The position numbers and the translations under genes were made by a program. Below the pieces are notes generated by a model. The model was not told where the DNA came from. It did no database searches and saw only the letters and a list, made by a program, of their open reading frames with translations. From NCBI RefSeq assembly GCF_000613185.1, contig NZ_CCBB010000003.1, positions 558,001 to 622,000 on the forward strand: a DNA stretch of 64,000 nt. Reading direction: 5' to 3'. Of the stretch, positions 9,341 to 17,283 are shown in pieces (positions within the stretch are counted from its first letter, which is position 1; each line of letters begins with the position of its first letter). The DNA is from Mycolicibacterium cosmeticum (GTDB lineage: Bacteria > Actinomycetota > Actinomycetes > Mycobacteriales > Mycobacteriaceae).

Positions 9341-9870
9341 ACGGCAGATCATGACCGGAATACGACTGTGGTGCAGCATGTTGAGCGCAGCACTTCCCAA
9401 CACGGCGGCGGCGAGACCGGAGCGGTGTCGGGTCCACCCCGACGACTACGGGCGTGTCACCGGGGGCGTGCACGCCGCGCCATGCGCCGACTGGGCACGC
9501 CGCATGCGTTGCCACGTTCAATGAAGTGGATCCCATCAAGTGTGCTGCCGCCGGGCTCACATCGTCGGAGCCGACCATGGCCAGCAAGGCGTCCCGTCTG
9601 AGCCGGGCCACGGCCGTATCCGCAGCGTCGGTGGTGATCTTTTCGGTTATCTCGACAGTGGGAAACTCCCTGCGCACAACATCCTTGGTGCTCTGCAAGA
9701 CGTGGCGGGCCGCGTCATTCTGGCTGCTGGCGGCCGCTGCCTGCATCGCGACGACTGCCGCATCGGCAATGAAGTGACCGACTGTTGTGCGTGAGCGCAC
9801 CAGATGAAGACGTGTGCCGGTCCTGACGGCCACTGCCACGACGATCGCGCGCTGCGTTGTACTTCTGGCC
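9341..9870 (-). pseudogene. Universal stress protein remnant (tandem-domain type, internally deleted)
   Basis: On the minus strand, one frame (about 9870 to 9460) reads as most of a first universal-stress domain, including LMGSTSLNVATHAACPVGAW, the usual end of such a domain, followed by VVVGVDPTPL, the standard opening of a second one. The rest of that second domain is missing. Its last part, VLGSAALNMLHHSRIPVMICR in pattern (positions about 9403-9341), appears in a different frame right afterwards. The nucleotide-binding N-terminus of the first domain is also eroded. This is best explained by a large internal deletion plus a frameshift in a former two-domain stress protein. It lies just upstream of the DUF5994 and pyruvate-kinase-like genes and is read in the same direction. 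Confidence 0.7.
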
Positions 9871-10082
9871 ACGCCCGCAACGCTACGAACGGAAGTGTCC
9901 GAGCGACAGGGCCGAAAGTCTCTATTGCGCACGGCTTTCAGATTCGACTGTTCGGTTCCCTGAGGTCACGATGCACAACTGCTCAAAGTGCCCGCGGTCG
10001 GACAGGTCCATCGGACCGCGGCGGAATCAGCCTGGCATGTGAAGTGGTGACCACCGCTTCCGTCACTTGTGCGGGCTTCGCG

Positions 10083-10292
10083 TTATCGAACCGATCCATC
10101 GATCGAGAAGGCGTCAAAAGCGGCGACTATTTGCTCTGGTGTTGCCTCTGGGTGGTCACGAGCGACGACATCGATCGCATGCCACGTTCCCGGTCCTATC
10201 TCGGACGTGCGAGGAGGCCGGCGCCCGGAGGTGACCGCCTCAGCGAGGAGTTCTCGGAAGATCGACTTCGCGGTCGACGCATGCGTGGACAC
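10083..10292 (-). CDS. Possible small hypothetical protein (69 aa)
   Basis: A 69-codon frame starting with GTG. The product looks protein-like: an amphipathic N-terminal helix (SIFRELLAEAV), a basic linker, then a second half containing VVARDHPEATPEQIVAAFD, which reads as helix-turn-helix packing of a small alpha-helical domain. GGAG lies only two bases before the GTG, which is closer than usual, so the start is uncertain. I do not recognise the family. The two competing frames on the plus strand over the same bases look like low-quality shadows rich in Arg and Ser. The only support is sequence composition, so this is a tentative call. Confidence 0.35.
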   Translation of the reverse strand: MSTHASTAKSIFRELLAEAVTSGRRPPRTSEIGPGTWHAIDVVARDHPEATPEQIVAAFDAFSIDGSVR

Positions 10293-10596
10293 ATCTCCGA
10301 CGATACAAAGCGTTGGTTACGCGCAAACGACGCGCGTGTTCCCATTTGTCGTTCGACGCATCTGGATGCCCGATTTCGACTCGAGGCGCTACGGAAGCAA
10401 GTCCGAAGAGACCCCGCGCAAGATCGAGGCAGCGGAGTGCGCGGTAATTTGCAGTGGCAAAAAAGAGCGGCGCTAACGAATTGATGCGCCGGACTTTCCG
10501 ATAACCGAAATGCCTGAACATATTCCGCGGGCTCACGGGTGGGAATACCCTTTGTAGTTATCGACCGCGTGGTCGTCGAATCCAAGGAGGTTCGTC
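10293..10596. other. Gene-poor stretch upstream of small secreted protein
   Basis: About 300 bases with no frame that I would accept as coding. The base composition is less GC-rich than in neighbouring genes, consistent with intergenic DNA. The end of the stretch contains the AAGGAGG ribosome-binding site (about 10584-10590) of the following gene. A promoter is expected here but no clear -35/-10 pair stands out. Confidence 0.5.
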
Positions 10597-10899
10597 GTGC
10601 AAGTACAACAGCGCTTCCTTCTGGCCGGATTAGTTCCCTTGGTTTTCAATGGCATCGGCGTTTTGGCAGCACCGCCGGCTTCGGCCGACTGCACCAGTGC
10701 TGGTTACGCGACGGTTTGCGCACAGGGTGACGTTCGTGGCGGCGGACCGACTCCGCCGTCGGTGGCCTATCCCTCTTATTGTGCGGACACCTGGTATTGC
10801 GATGACGATTGGGGCATGGATGTGATCTGGGATCCAGGAATCGATATAGGTGGGCCCGGCCTACCCGGTCGTCCGGGCGGAATCGGCCCTCGACGCTGA
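10597..10899 (+). CDS. Small secreted Cys/Gly/Pro-rich protein
   Basis: A 100-residue exported protein. The first about 30 residues are a Sec signal peptide with a hydrophobic core (FLLAGLVPLVFNGIGVLAA) and a probable cleavage after PASA. The mature part contains four cysteines (in DCTS, TVCA, YCAD, WYCDDD), likely two disulfides, then an acidic/aromatic stretch and a Gly-Pro-rich end. Start GTG is preceded by AAGGAGG. The layout (signal, cysteine core, glycine-proline tail) resembles small mycobacterial exported proteins of unknown function. It lies 49 bases upstream of a hemophore-related gene on the same strand, so co-transcription is possible. Confidence 0.75.
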   Translation: MQVQQRFLLAGLVPLVFNGIGVLAAPPASADCTSAGYATVCAQGDVRGGGPTPPSVAYPSYCADTWYCDDDWGMDVIWDPGIDIGGPGLPGRPGGIGPRR

Positions 10900-10948
10900 C
10901 CAAAACGGACCAGTGCTGGACACGTTCAATCGGAAAAGGAGCTCAATC

Positions 10949-11293
10949 ATGCGCATTCGTAACCTCGTTGGTGCGACCCTGATGGCCGTGCCGATGGTCA
11001 TCGGCAGTTCCGCCGTCGCCGCCGCGGATCCGCCGAACTGCACTGCAGCGGATCTGGCGGGAGTGATGTCCGGTGTATCCGCCGGAACCTCGGCTTATCT
11101 GTTCACGCATCCGGACGTAAACGCCTTCTTCACCGGTCTGAAAGGCAAGAATCGGGACGACATGCGGACCGCGATCACGGCCTACTTTGATGCAAACCCC
11201 CAAGTGAGTGACGAACTCAGGGCCATCAGGCAACCCGCGGCGGATTTCCGGGATCGCTGCAACGCCCCGGTCCCCGACACGCCGATGGGCTGA
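10949..11293 (+). CDS. Hemophore-related protein (Rv0203/Rv1174c family)
   Basis: A 114-residue exported protein. A Sec signal peptide ends about residue 26 (SSAVAAA before DPPNC). The mature domain matches the mycobacterial hemophore-related family: Cys at the N-terminus (NCTAADL), a YLFTHPDVNAFFTGLKG segment, a YFDANPQV segment, an IRQPAADFRDRC ending with the second Cys, which would form a disulfide with the first. Rv0203 is a secreted haem carrier that passes haem to MmpL transporters; several paralogues lack its haem-ligating residues, so haem binding is not certain here. ATG is preceded by AAAAGGAG. It lies 49 bases after another small exported protein. Confidence 0.88.
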   Translation: MRIRNLVGATLMAVPMVIGSSAVAAADPPNCTAADLAGVMSGVSAGTSAYLFTHPDVNAFFTGLKGKNRDDMRTAITAYFDANPQVSDELRAIRQPAADFRDRCNAPVPDTPMG

Positions 11294-11489
11294 CGGCTGT
11301 GCTCACCTGATCAGTTGCTCAACAAGATCGATGATTGTGCCGGTCAGTCGTTCAACGGCTCCTACGTGACCCTCATCAGGGAGGGCGGTCAGTCCGACGT
11401 GCTGTTTTCCTATGTCGTTGTCACACAATCCGTCTGACAAGAGTCGAAGCCCCAGGGCAACCACGGCAGAAACCGGTCCCGGCATCTTT

Positions 11490-11499
11490 ACCGAATCTT
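11490..11499 (+). promoter_or_regulatory. Decamer ACCGAATCTT, shared with the oxidase/response-regulator promoter
   Basis: The decamer ACCGAATCTT lies about 100 bases upstream of the DUF305 lipoprotein gene. The same ten bases occur at 14204-14213 in the region between the response regulator and the multicopper oxidase genes; both copies follow a CTTT. Just after this copy, TGAGC occurs twice 11 bases apart. It is a candidate binding site for the two-component regulator encoded in between. This is an inference from position and repetition. Confidence 0.35.
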
Positions 11500-11599
11500 G
11501 AGCCGACGCTGAGCGCGGCCATACCGGCCCAAGACAGGCTGGGGTGAGCGCGGTGACGCCCGGACCGAGCGCGCCGCGATCGACCCGAAAGGAAGCCTC

Positions 11600-12247
11600 G
11601 TGAAAAGAACTGTGCTGGCCGGCGCGGCCGCGGTGGCGGCGGCGGTCACGCTCGCCTCGTGTAGCAACTCCACGCCCGCGGCCGGGCCGTCACCGGCCGC
11701 GACATCCACCTCGGCCACATCCACCTCGGCGGCCCCGTCGGCCGCCGCGCACAACCACGCCGACGTGATGTTCGCGCAGATGATGATCCCGCATCACCAG
11801 CAGGCGATCGAGATGAGCGACATGATCCTGGGCAAGCAGGGCATCGACCCGAAGGTGACGGATCTGGCCACCCGGATCAAGGCGGCGCAGGGCCCCGAGA
11901 TCGACCAGATGAAGGGCTGGCTGTCGCAGTGGGGCACCCCGGCCATGGCTCCCTCCTCGTCCATGCCGGGCATGGGGATGCCCGGCATGGATATGCCCGG
12001 TATGGGCATGCATGGCGAGGGCATGATGTCGGAGCAGGATATGGCTGCGCTGCAGAACGCCCAGGGCGTCGCCGCGAGCAAGCTGTTCCTGACGCAGATG
12101 ATTGCGCATCACCAAGGCGCGATCACGATGGCCGAGACCGAGATCCGGACCGGTCAGTTCCCGGATGCGATCGCGTTGGCCAACAACATCAAGACCAGCC
12201 AGCAGAAGGAGATCGAGACGATGAGGTCGATCCTGGCGACGTTGTAG
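11600..12247 (+). CDS. DUF305 lipoprotein, Met-rich (probable copper binding)
   Basis: A 215-residue exported lipoprotein. Signal peptide of about 20 residues ends in a lipobox (VTLASC). A Ser/Thr/Pro/Ala linker follows. Two DUF305 halves each carry the metal-binding-like pattern MIPHHQQAIEMS (near residue 62) and MIAHHQGAITMAE (near 168). Between them lies a methionine-rich loop (about residues 118-140, with repeated MPGM and one His), a composition typical of Cu(I)-binding segments. DUF305 proteins are ferritin-like four-helix proteins commonly found beside copper genes. Start GTG has AAAGGAAG upstream. The gene ends 3 bases before the converging histidine kinase stop. It opens the copper island. 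Confidence 0.85.
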   Translation: MKRTVLAGAAAVAAAVTLASCSNSTPAAGPSPAATSTSATSTSAAPSAAAHNHADVMFAQMMIPHHQQAIEMSDMILGKQGIDPKVTDLATRIKAAQGPEIDQMKGWLSQWGTPAMAPSSSMPGMGMPGMDMPGMGMHGEGMMSEQDMAALQNAQGVAASKLFLTQMIAHHQGAITMAETEIRTGQFPDAIALANNIKTSQQKEIETMRSILATL

Positions 12248-12250
12248 TGG

Positions 12251-13402
12251 CTAGGCGGTCGGACCGGTGATCGGCACCACCAAGGTGAACGTCGCGCCGT
12301 GTCCCGGTCCGGCGCTGGTCGCCGTGAGGTCGCCGTGGTGGGCCTCGGCAAAGGCCTTGGAGATGGCCAGCCCGATGCCCGCACCGCCGTGCTGCCGGTC
12401 CCGCGCGGCGTCGACGCGGTAGAACCGCTCGAAGATGTGCGGCAGGTGTTCGGCCGGGATGCCGTCGCCGTTGTCGGACACCGTCACCGTGAGGTTGCGC
12501 TGGTCGGCGGTGACCCGCACGTGTACCCGGCCACCGGCCGGCGTGTGCCGCAGGGCGTTGTCCAACAGATTCTGCAGCACCTGACCGATCCGCTGCGGAT
12601 CCCACCGAACCTGCGGCAGTTCGGCGGGCAGCTCACTGGTCAATGCAACGGACTTGGCGGCATAGCCGCCGGCGGCCGCCGCCACCGCATCGCGCACCAC
12701 CGGAGCCGCGGCGCCGAGCTGCAGGTCGAGCGACGCGCCGCCCTCCTCGGCGCGCGCCAACGCCGCGAAATCCTGGGAGAAGCGCACCAGGCGGTCCGCC
12801 TGGCCGCGCAGCATGGACATCGTCTCGGCGTCCATCACCCGCACACCGTCCTCGACGGCCTGCAGATAGACCTCCAAAACCGATACCGGCGTACGGATCT
12901 CGTGGGCCAGATCGCTGAACATCCGTTGCCGGGTGAGCTCCACGCTGCCCAGCCGCTGGGCCATCTGGTTGAAAGCGGCGGCCAGACTGTCGAAGTCGGT
13001 TCCCAGGCCGGCCGGCGCGACGCGAATATCGTAGTGGCCCGCGGCCAACGCGCTGGCGGCCGCCGACACCTCGGACACCGAACGCTGTAGCCGGCGACTG
13101 AAATAGGCGCTCACCACCAGCGCGGCCAGGGCGGCGACCGCCACCGCCACCGCGGTCGACAGTGCGGTGGCATAGCGGTAGGCCTGCTCGGCGTGGAACT
13201 GCTCGTCGGAACCGTGGCCGACACCGGCTCGGCGCAGATGCTCACGGAACAGCGGCGGACCGACCACCGCGGCGACGACCAACGTCGTCAGCCCGCCGGC
13301 CAGCAACACCAGGGCCTGCGCGCCCAGAAGCCGCGCGCCCAGACCGAATCTCGGTCGCGGCCAGCCGAAAGCGCTGCGCTGCACCGTCGTTGAGGAGGTC
13401 AT
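12251..13402 (-). CDS. Sensor histidine kinase (two-component)
   Basis: A 383-residue membrane kinase. Two membrane helices (about residues 25-48 and 80-103) flank a short periplasmic loop of about 30 residues containing several His. HAMP domain about 105-155. The phospho-acceptor His is in FSDLAHEIRTPVSVLE (about residue 166). The ATPase boxes follow: NLLDNALRHTP (N), DNGDGIP (G1), FERFYR (F) and GGAGIGLAI (G2). Its start overlaps the stop of the upstream response regulator (ATGA), so both are one leftward operon. Neighbours (DUF305 and multicopper oxidase) suggest sensing of extracytoplasmic copper, by analogy with CopRS/CusRS-type systems; the ligand is inferred. Confidence 0.9.
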   Translation of the reverse strand: MTSSTTVQRSAFGWPRPRFGLGARLLGAQALVLLAGGLTTLVVAAVVGPPLFREHLRRAGVGHGSDEQFHAEQAYRYATALSTAVAVAVAALAALVVSAYFSRRLQRSVSEVSAAASALAAGHYDIRVAPAGLGTDFDSLAAAFNQMAQRLGSVELTRQRMFSDLAHEIRTPVSVLEVYLQAVEDGVRVMDAETMSMLRGQADRLVRFSQDFAALARAEEGGASLDLQLGAAAPVVRDAVAAAAGGYAAKSVALTSELPAELPQVRWDPQRIGQVLQNLLDNALRHTPAGGRVHVRVTADQRNLTVTVSDNGDGIPAEHLPHIFERFYRVDAARDRQHGGAGIGLAISKAFAEAHHGDLTATSAGPGHGATFTLVVPITGPTA

Positions 13403-14151
13403 GCGCCCGTACCCATGCGGTATCCGACGCCCCGCACCGTCTGCACGAAGCGGGAATTGGCCGCGTCGTCGCCGAGCTTGCGGCGCAGTTGCCCGATGTG
13501 GACATCGACGAGGTGGTCATTGCCCACCCACGAATCACCCCAGACCGTCTGCAGGATCTGTCCGCGGGAGAACACCACACCCGGTCGTGCGGACAGGGTG
13601 GCCAGAATGTCGAACTGGGTGCGGGTCAACGAGATCGACACGTCGTTCAGCGTCACCTCGCGGCGGTCGATATCGATGGACAGCGGCCCGAACACCCGCG
13701 GGGGAGCGGATTCCGGCGGCGCGGTGCGGCGCAGATCGGCCAGTGCCGACACGGTGCGGGGCCGCCGCAGCATGGCCCGGATGCGCGCCACCAACTCCCG
13801 CGGATTGAAGGGTTTGGTGACGTAGTCGTCGGCGCCGACCGAAAGACCCACGATGGTGTCCGTCTCGGAATCACGGGCGGTGAGCATGACCACGTAGGCG
13901 TCGGAGAACACCCGCAGTTGCCGGCACACCTCGACACCGTCGATACCCGGCAGGCCCAGGTCGAGCACCACCACGTCGGGATCGACTTCCCGAGCCAGCA
14001 CCACCGCGTCGGACCCGGTGTGACACACCGTGACCTCAAACTGTTCGCGCTCAAGGTAACTGCCCACCACGTTGGCCAGGCCCACCTCGTCATCGACCAC
14101 CAGAGCGCGAAATCCCGAACCGGGTCCGGCGGGTGCTGTCGCGTTGTCCAT
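13399..14151 (-). CDS. OmpR-family response regulator
   Basis: A 250-residue regulator. Receiver domain about residues 16-130: acidic pocket in VVDDE, phospho-acceptor Asp in VVLDLGLPG, and the KPF motif in DDYVTKPFNPREL. C-terminal winged helix about 155-248, with TRTQFDILATLSARPG and VDVHIGQLRRKLGD then RGVGYRM. It should bind DNA as a dimer upon phosphorylation by the adjacent kinase. The ATG at 14151 is chosen because the receiver starts shortly after it; the frame runs further upstream but across the divergent promoter region. Divergent from the multicopper oxidase gene with 127 bases between starts, which probably contains a shared regulatory region. Confidence 0.9.
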   Translation of the reverse strand: MDNATAPAGPGSGFRALVVDDEVGLANVVGSYLEREQFEVTVCHTGSDAVVLAREVDPDVVVLDLGLPGIDGVEVCRQLRVFSDAYVVMLTARDSETDTIVGLSVGADDYVTKPFNPRELVARIRAMLRRPRTVSALADLRRTAPPESAPPRVFGPLSIDIDRREVTLNDVSISLTRTQFDILATLSARPGVVFSRGQILQTVWGDSWVGNDHLVDVHIGQLRRKLGDDAANSRFVQTVRGVGYRMGTGA

Positions 14152-14203
14152 GCACGTATGGTGCCGCCTACCTGCGGCCGATGGGCACACCGGGCCCACT
14201 TTG

Positions 14204-14213
14204 ACCGAATCTT
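14204..14213 (+). promoter_or_regulatory. Decamer ACCGAATCTT between response regulator and oxidase genes
   Basis: Second copy of the decamer also found upstream of the DUF305 gene (11490-11499). It sits between the two divergent gene starts, about 65 bases from the oxidase ATG, preceded by CTTTG. A site for the local response regulator is the simplest reading; not proven. Confidence 0.35.
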
Positions 14214-14278
14214 CATCAAAGCAATACCGATTTCGCCGGTGAACCCGCTCATCGTGGCAGATGGTGAAGGGGGTGTCG

Positions 14279-15799
14279 ATGAGCGGGGAAGCTGCCCTGA
14301 CGCGGCGCGGGTTTCTGGCGGCCACCGCACTCGGGGGACTCGCGCTGGCCGGATGCGGTCACCGCGCCCGCACCGGCGGCGGTGCGTCAGGTCTGGCCGA
14401 TGCGATCGAGGCGGCCGAAGCGGCCCGCCCGCACACGGGGCGCACGGTGGAGGTGAGGCTGACCGCCGGATCGGCGGCCTTGGACCTCGGCGGCACCCGG
14501 GCGCAGGCCTATGCCTACAACCAGATGCTGCCGGGGCCGTTGATCCGGGCCGATGTCGGCGACGAACTGGCGGTCACGCTGGTCAACGGTCTACCGCAGG
14601 CGTCGTCGGTGCATTGGCACGGATTGGCGTTGCGCAACGACATGGACGGCGCGGCACCGGCCACGCCGGATGTCGCGCCGGGGGCGGAGTTCACCTACCG
14701 CTTCACCGCACCACATCCGGGTACCTACTGGGCGCATCCGCACACCGATCTGGATGCCGACCAGGGTTTGTATCTACCGGTGATCATCGACGATCCGCGC
14801 GAACCCGGTGCCTACGACGCGGAATGGATCGTGATACTCGACGACTGGACCGCCGGAATCGGCAGCAGCCCGCGACAACTGTTCGACGGGCTGCAGGCGA
14901 TGGGCATGGGCGGGCACGCGATGGGTGGCATGCCGGGCATGGGATCGGGTCCGGCGGTGCCCGGCGTCGGTGGTGTCGGCACCAGCGATCTGCTGGGGGG
15001 TGATGCGGGTGATATCAGCTACCCGACCTATGTCATCAACGGCCGGGTCCCGGCGGCGCCCGCCACGTTCGCGGCGAAACCCGGTCAGCGACTCCGGATC
15101 CGATTCATCAACGCGGGCTCCGACACCGCGTTTCGGGTGGCCCTTGCCGAGCACACGATGACCGTGACCCACACCGACGGATTCCCGGTGGTGCCGACCG
15201 ACGTGGACGCCCTGCTGCTGGGCATGGGGGAACGCTACGACGTGGTGGTCACCGCGGGCGACGGTGTGTTTCCGTTGGTGGCCTCGGCGGAGGGCAAGAA
15301 CGCGTACGCCCGAGCGGTGCTGTCCACGGCGGCCGGTACCGCACCCGCAGCGGATTACGTGCCTGCCGAGTTACGCGGCCGGGTCGGCACGGTGGCCACG
15401 TTCGCCGCCGCACCTGAGGCGGTGCTGTCGGCCGGACGTGCCGACGGGACGCTGACCGCTCGGCTGGCCGGCGACATGATGAGTTACGACTGGACCATCA
15501 ACGGCCGCCCCTACGGACAGGCGGAGCCGCTGCGGGTTCAGCAGGGCCGCACCGTCGACCTCGTCTTCGTCAACGACACCACGATGTGGCACCCGATGCA
15601 CCTGCACGGGCACACATTCGAGGTGCTGACCGCCGACGGACGGCCCGGCCCGCGTAAAGACACCCTGATCGTGTTGCCCCGGCAGAGGATCGGCGTACGG
15701 CTGGTCACCGACAATCCCGGTACCTGGATGTTGCACTGCCATAACACTTATCACCAAGCGGCCGGGATGATGACCACCCTCGATTACGTCGCCGGGTGA
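14279..15799 (+). CDS. mmcO: Multicopper oxidase, Tat-exported lipoprotein (MmcO-type)
   Basis: A 506-residue multicopper oxidase that most likely oxidises toxic Cu(I) to Cu(II) outside the membrane, as M. tuberculosis MmcO (Rv0846c) does. The N-terminus has a twin-arginine signal (LTRRGFL) followed by a lipobox (LALAGC), so it should be a Tat-exported lipoprotein. All four copper-site segments are present: HWHG (near residue 116), HPHT (near 155), HPMHLHGH (near 441) and HCHNTYHQAAGM (near 487), the last providing the type-1 Cys, His and axial Met. A Met/His-rich loop (MGMGGHAMGGMPGMG) lies near residue 205. The ATG at 14279 is chosen for its AAGGGGG upstream; an in-frame ATG lies at 14261. 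Divergent from the two-component pair. Confidence 0.92.
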   Translation: MSGEAALTRRGFLAATALGGLALAGCGHRARTGGGASGLADAIEAAEAARPHTGRTVEVRLTAGSAALDLGGTRAQAYAYNQMLPGPLIRADVGDELAVTLVNGLPQASSVHWHGLALRNDMDGAAPATPDVAPGAEFTYRFTAPHPGTYWAHPHTDLDADQGLYLPVIIDDPREPGAYDAEWIVILDDWTAGIGSSPRQLFDGLQAMGMGGHAMGGMPGMGSGPAVPGVGGVGTSDLLGGDAGDISYPTYVINGRVPAAPATFAAKPGQRLRIRFINAGSDTAFRVALAEHTMTVTHTDGFPVVPTDVDALLLGMGERYDVVVTAGDGVFPLVASAEGKNAYARAVLSTAAGTAPAADYVPAELRGRVGTVATFAAAPEAVLSAGRADGTLTARLAGDMMSYDWTINGRPYGQAEPLRVQQGRTVDLVFVNDTTMWHPMHLHGHTFEVLTADGRPGPRKDTLIVLPRQRIGVRLVTDNPGTWMLHCHNTYHQAAGMMTTLDYVAG

Positions 15800-15898
15800 C
15801 GGGCGCGTGCTGGTCTTCGGCTGCGACGCTCACGTCGGTCCGCCTGCGAGAGCACCCGGCACGGTAAACTCCGTTCCGACAATCGGAGGGTGTGGCCA

Positions 15899-16288
15899 GT
15901 GGGTGTGCGAGGTTTCGGGGATCTGGAAGCCGTCGTGATGGACAGGATCTGGAATCGCGACCCCGACACCGTCACGGTGCGTGACATCTTCGAAGAGCTC
16001 GCCGCGGAACGGCAAATCGCGTACACCACCGTGATGTCGACGATGGACAACCTGCATACCAAGGGCTGGCTGGAACGCGAACGCGACGGCCGTGCCTACC
16101 GGTACTGGGCGATCATGACGCGTGAAGAACACACCGCCCGACTGATGCGGGAGGCGCTCGACGACGGTGGCCGGTCCGAATTGGTGTTGAGTTACTTCGT
16201 CGAACAGATCGGGCCGACGGCGTCGGACAGCCTGCGCGATGCGTTACGCCGGATGAGTCGCCGAAGCAGTAGGGCCAAGAAGCGGTGA
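15899..16288 (+). CDS. BlaI/MecI family transcriptional repressor
   Basis: A 129-residue winged-helix repressor. The N-terminal half has the family pattern GFGDLEAVVMDRIW, then VRDIFEEL and YTTVMSTMDNLHTKGWLERERDGRAYRY, the recognition helix and wing. The C-terminal part is a dimerisation and protease-sensitive region. It lacks the CxCx4CxC copper-binding tail of CopY, so it is BlaI-like rather than CopY-like. Start GTG at 15899 is preceded by GGAGGG at good spacing; an in-frame GTG at 15890 is too close to that site. The stop overlaps the start of the M56 peptidase gene (GTGA). BlaI proteins bind inverted repeats with TACTAC-like half-sites and are inactivated by their partner protease. Confidence 0.9.
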   Translation: MGVRGFGDLEAVVMDRIWNRDPDTVTVRDIFEELAAERQIAYTTVMSTMDNLHTKGWLERERDGRAYRYWAIMTREEHTARLMREALDDGGRSELVLSYFVEQIGPTASDSLRDALRRMSRRSSRAKKR

Positions 16289-17229
16289 CCGCGCTGGCCG
16301 GGTTGGCCGTTTACAACGGCGCGCTGCTCGTCCTGGGGCCGGCGGTGCTGACCCGGATGACGCGTAGCGGCCACGCTCCCCGCACCGCGGTGGCACTGTG
16401 GCTCACCGCGATCGTCAGCGCGGTGGGCACCACGCTGCTGATCGCGACCTTCCTCGTGGTGGACGTGATCGCCCATTGGGGGGAGCCCGGGGCGTTCGTG
16501 GCATCGTGTGTGGAACTGCTGTGCGACTTGGCTTCTGGGGCTGCCGGTCCGATACCCCAGTTCGCCGTGCTGGCCGTCGCGCTGGCCGCCGTGGCGACCA
16601 CCGTCGTGCTGGGCGTGCGATTGGTCCGCACCATCACCAGGCTGCGCGACCACGCCCACGATCATGGCGAGGCGATCCGGATGGTCGGTCAACCGATGCA
16701 CGGCGGCGACGTGTACGTCGTGAAGTCCGGGGAAAGGGCCGCCTATTGTGTGGCGGGTCGGCCGTCGACCATCGTCGTCACCAGTTCCGCTGTCGCCGCA
16801 CTCGGTGAACGGGAACTGGGTGCGGTTCTCGCTCACGAACGTGCGCACCTGGCCGGCCACCACCAGAGCATCGTGACCGTCCTGCGTGGGCTGGCCGCCG
16901 TCGCCCCGCGGATCAGGCTGCTCACCCGCGGCGCCGGGGAGGTGGCACGGCTGCTGGAAATGTGCGCCGACGACGCTGCGGTGCGCCGCTACGGCGAACA
17001 CGCGCTGTTGGACGGCCTGCTGGCGCTCGTCGGTGCCGCACCCGCGCACGCGCTCGGTGCTGCCGACGTCGCGGTGCTTCGCCGCGCACAGCGTCTGGCC
17101 GAGCCGGCGACCAAGGGGGCCCGCCTGGCGGCACAGATCATGCTGGCCGGCGTCGGCACCGCCATCGCGGTGGGTCCGCCCGCAGTGCTCGGTCTGGCCC
17201 TGTCCGGTTTCTCGCCGTGTCTGGGTTGA
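16285..17229 (+). CDS. M56-family (BlaR1/HtpX-like) membrane metallopeptidase
   Basis: A 314-residue membrane peptidase. Hydrophobic segments lie near residues 3-22, 33-58, 90-115 and at the C-terminal end (near 288-312). The zinc motif HERAHLAGHH (HExxH-type, HERAH) is near residue 190, with a likely glutamate ligand in the following helix (LLEMCADDAA). This is the usual partner of a BlaI repressor and would cleave it or trigger its cleavage. No extracellular penicillin-binding sensor domain is present, so the signal differs from BlaR1. The mycobacterial pair Rv1846c-Rv1845c has the same arrangement; this second pair sits in the copper island right after mmcO. Confidence 0.88.
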   Translation: MTALAGLAVYNGALLVLGPAVLTRMTRSGHAPRTAVALWLTAIVSAVGTTLLIATFLVVDVIAHWGEPGAFVASCVELLCDLASGAAGPIPQFAVLAVALAAVATTVVLGVRLVRTITRLRDHAHDHGEAIRMVGQPMHGGDVYVVKSGERAAYCVAGRPSTIVVTSSAVAALGERELGAVLAHERAHLAGHHQSIVTVLRGLAAVAPRIRLLTRGAGEVARLLEMCADDAAVRRYGEHALLDGLLALVGAAPAHALGAADVAVLRRAQRLAEPATKGARLAAQIMLAGVGTAIAVGPPAVLGLALSGFSPCLG

Positions 17230-17283
17230 GCGGCTGTACCTGGCCCCGGTGGGTGACCGGGACATCAGGCTGCAGAGGCCTTT

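Noticed and set aside
9804..10484. 226-codon plus-strand frame
   Set aside because: Cys/Arg/Ser-rich composition with no domain; antisense to the stress-protein remnant and to the better small minus-strand frame.
11303..11485. 60-codon minus-strand frame between the hemophore-related and DUF305 genes
   Set aside because: Slightly reminiscent of the tail of a TetR-type regulator but no DNA-binding part, no ribosome site and no conserved motif.
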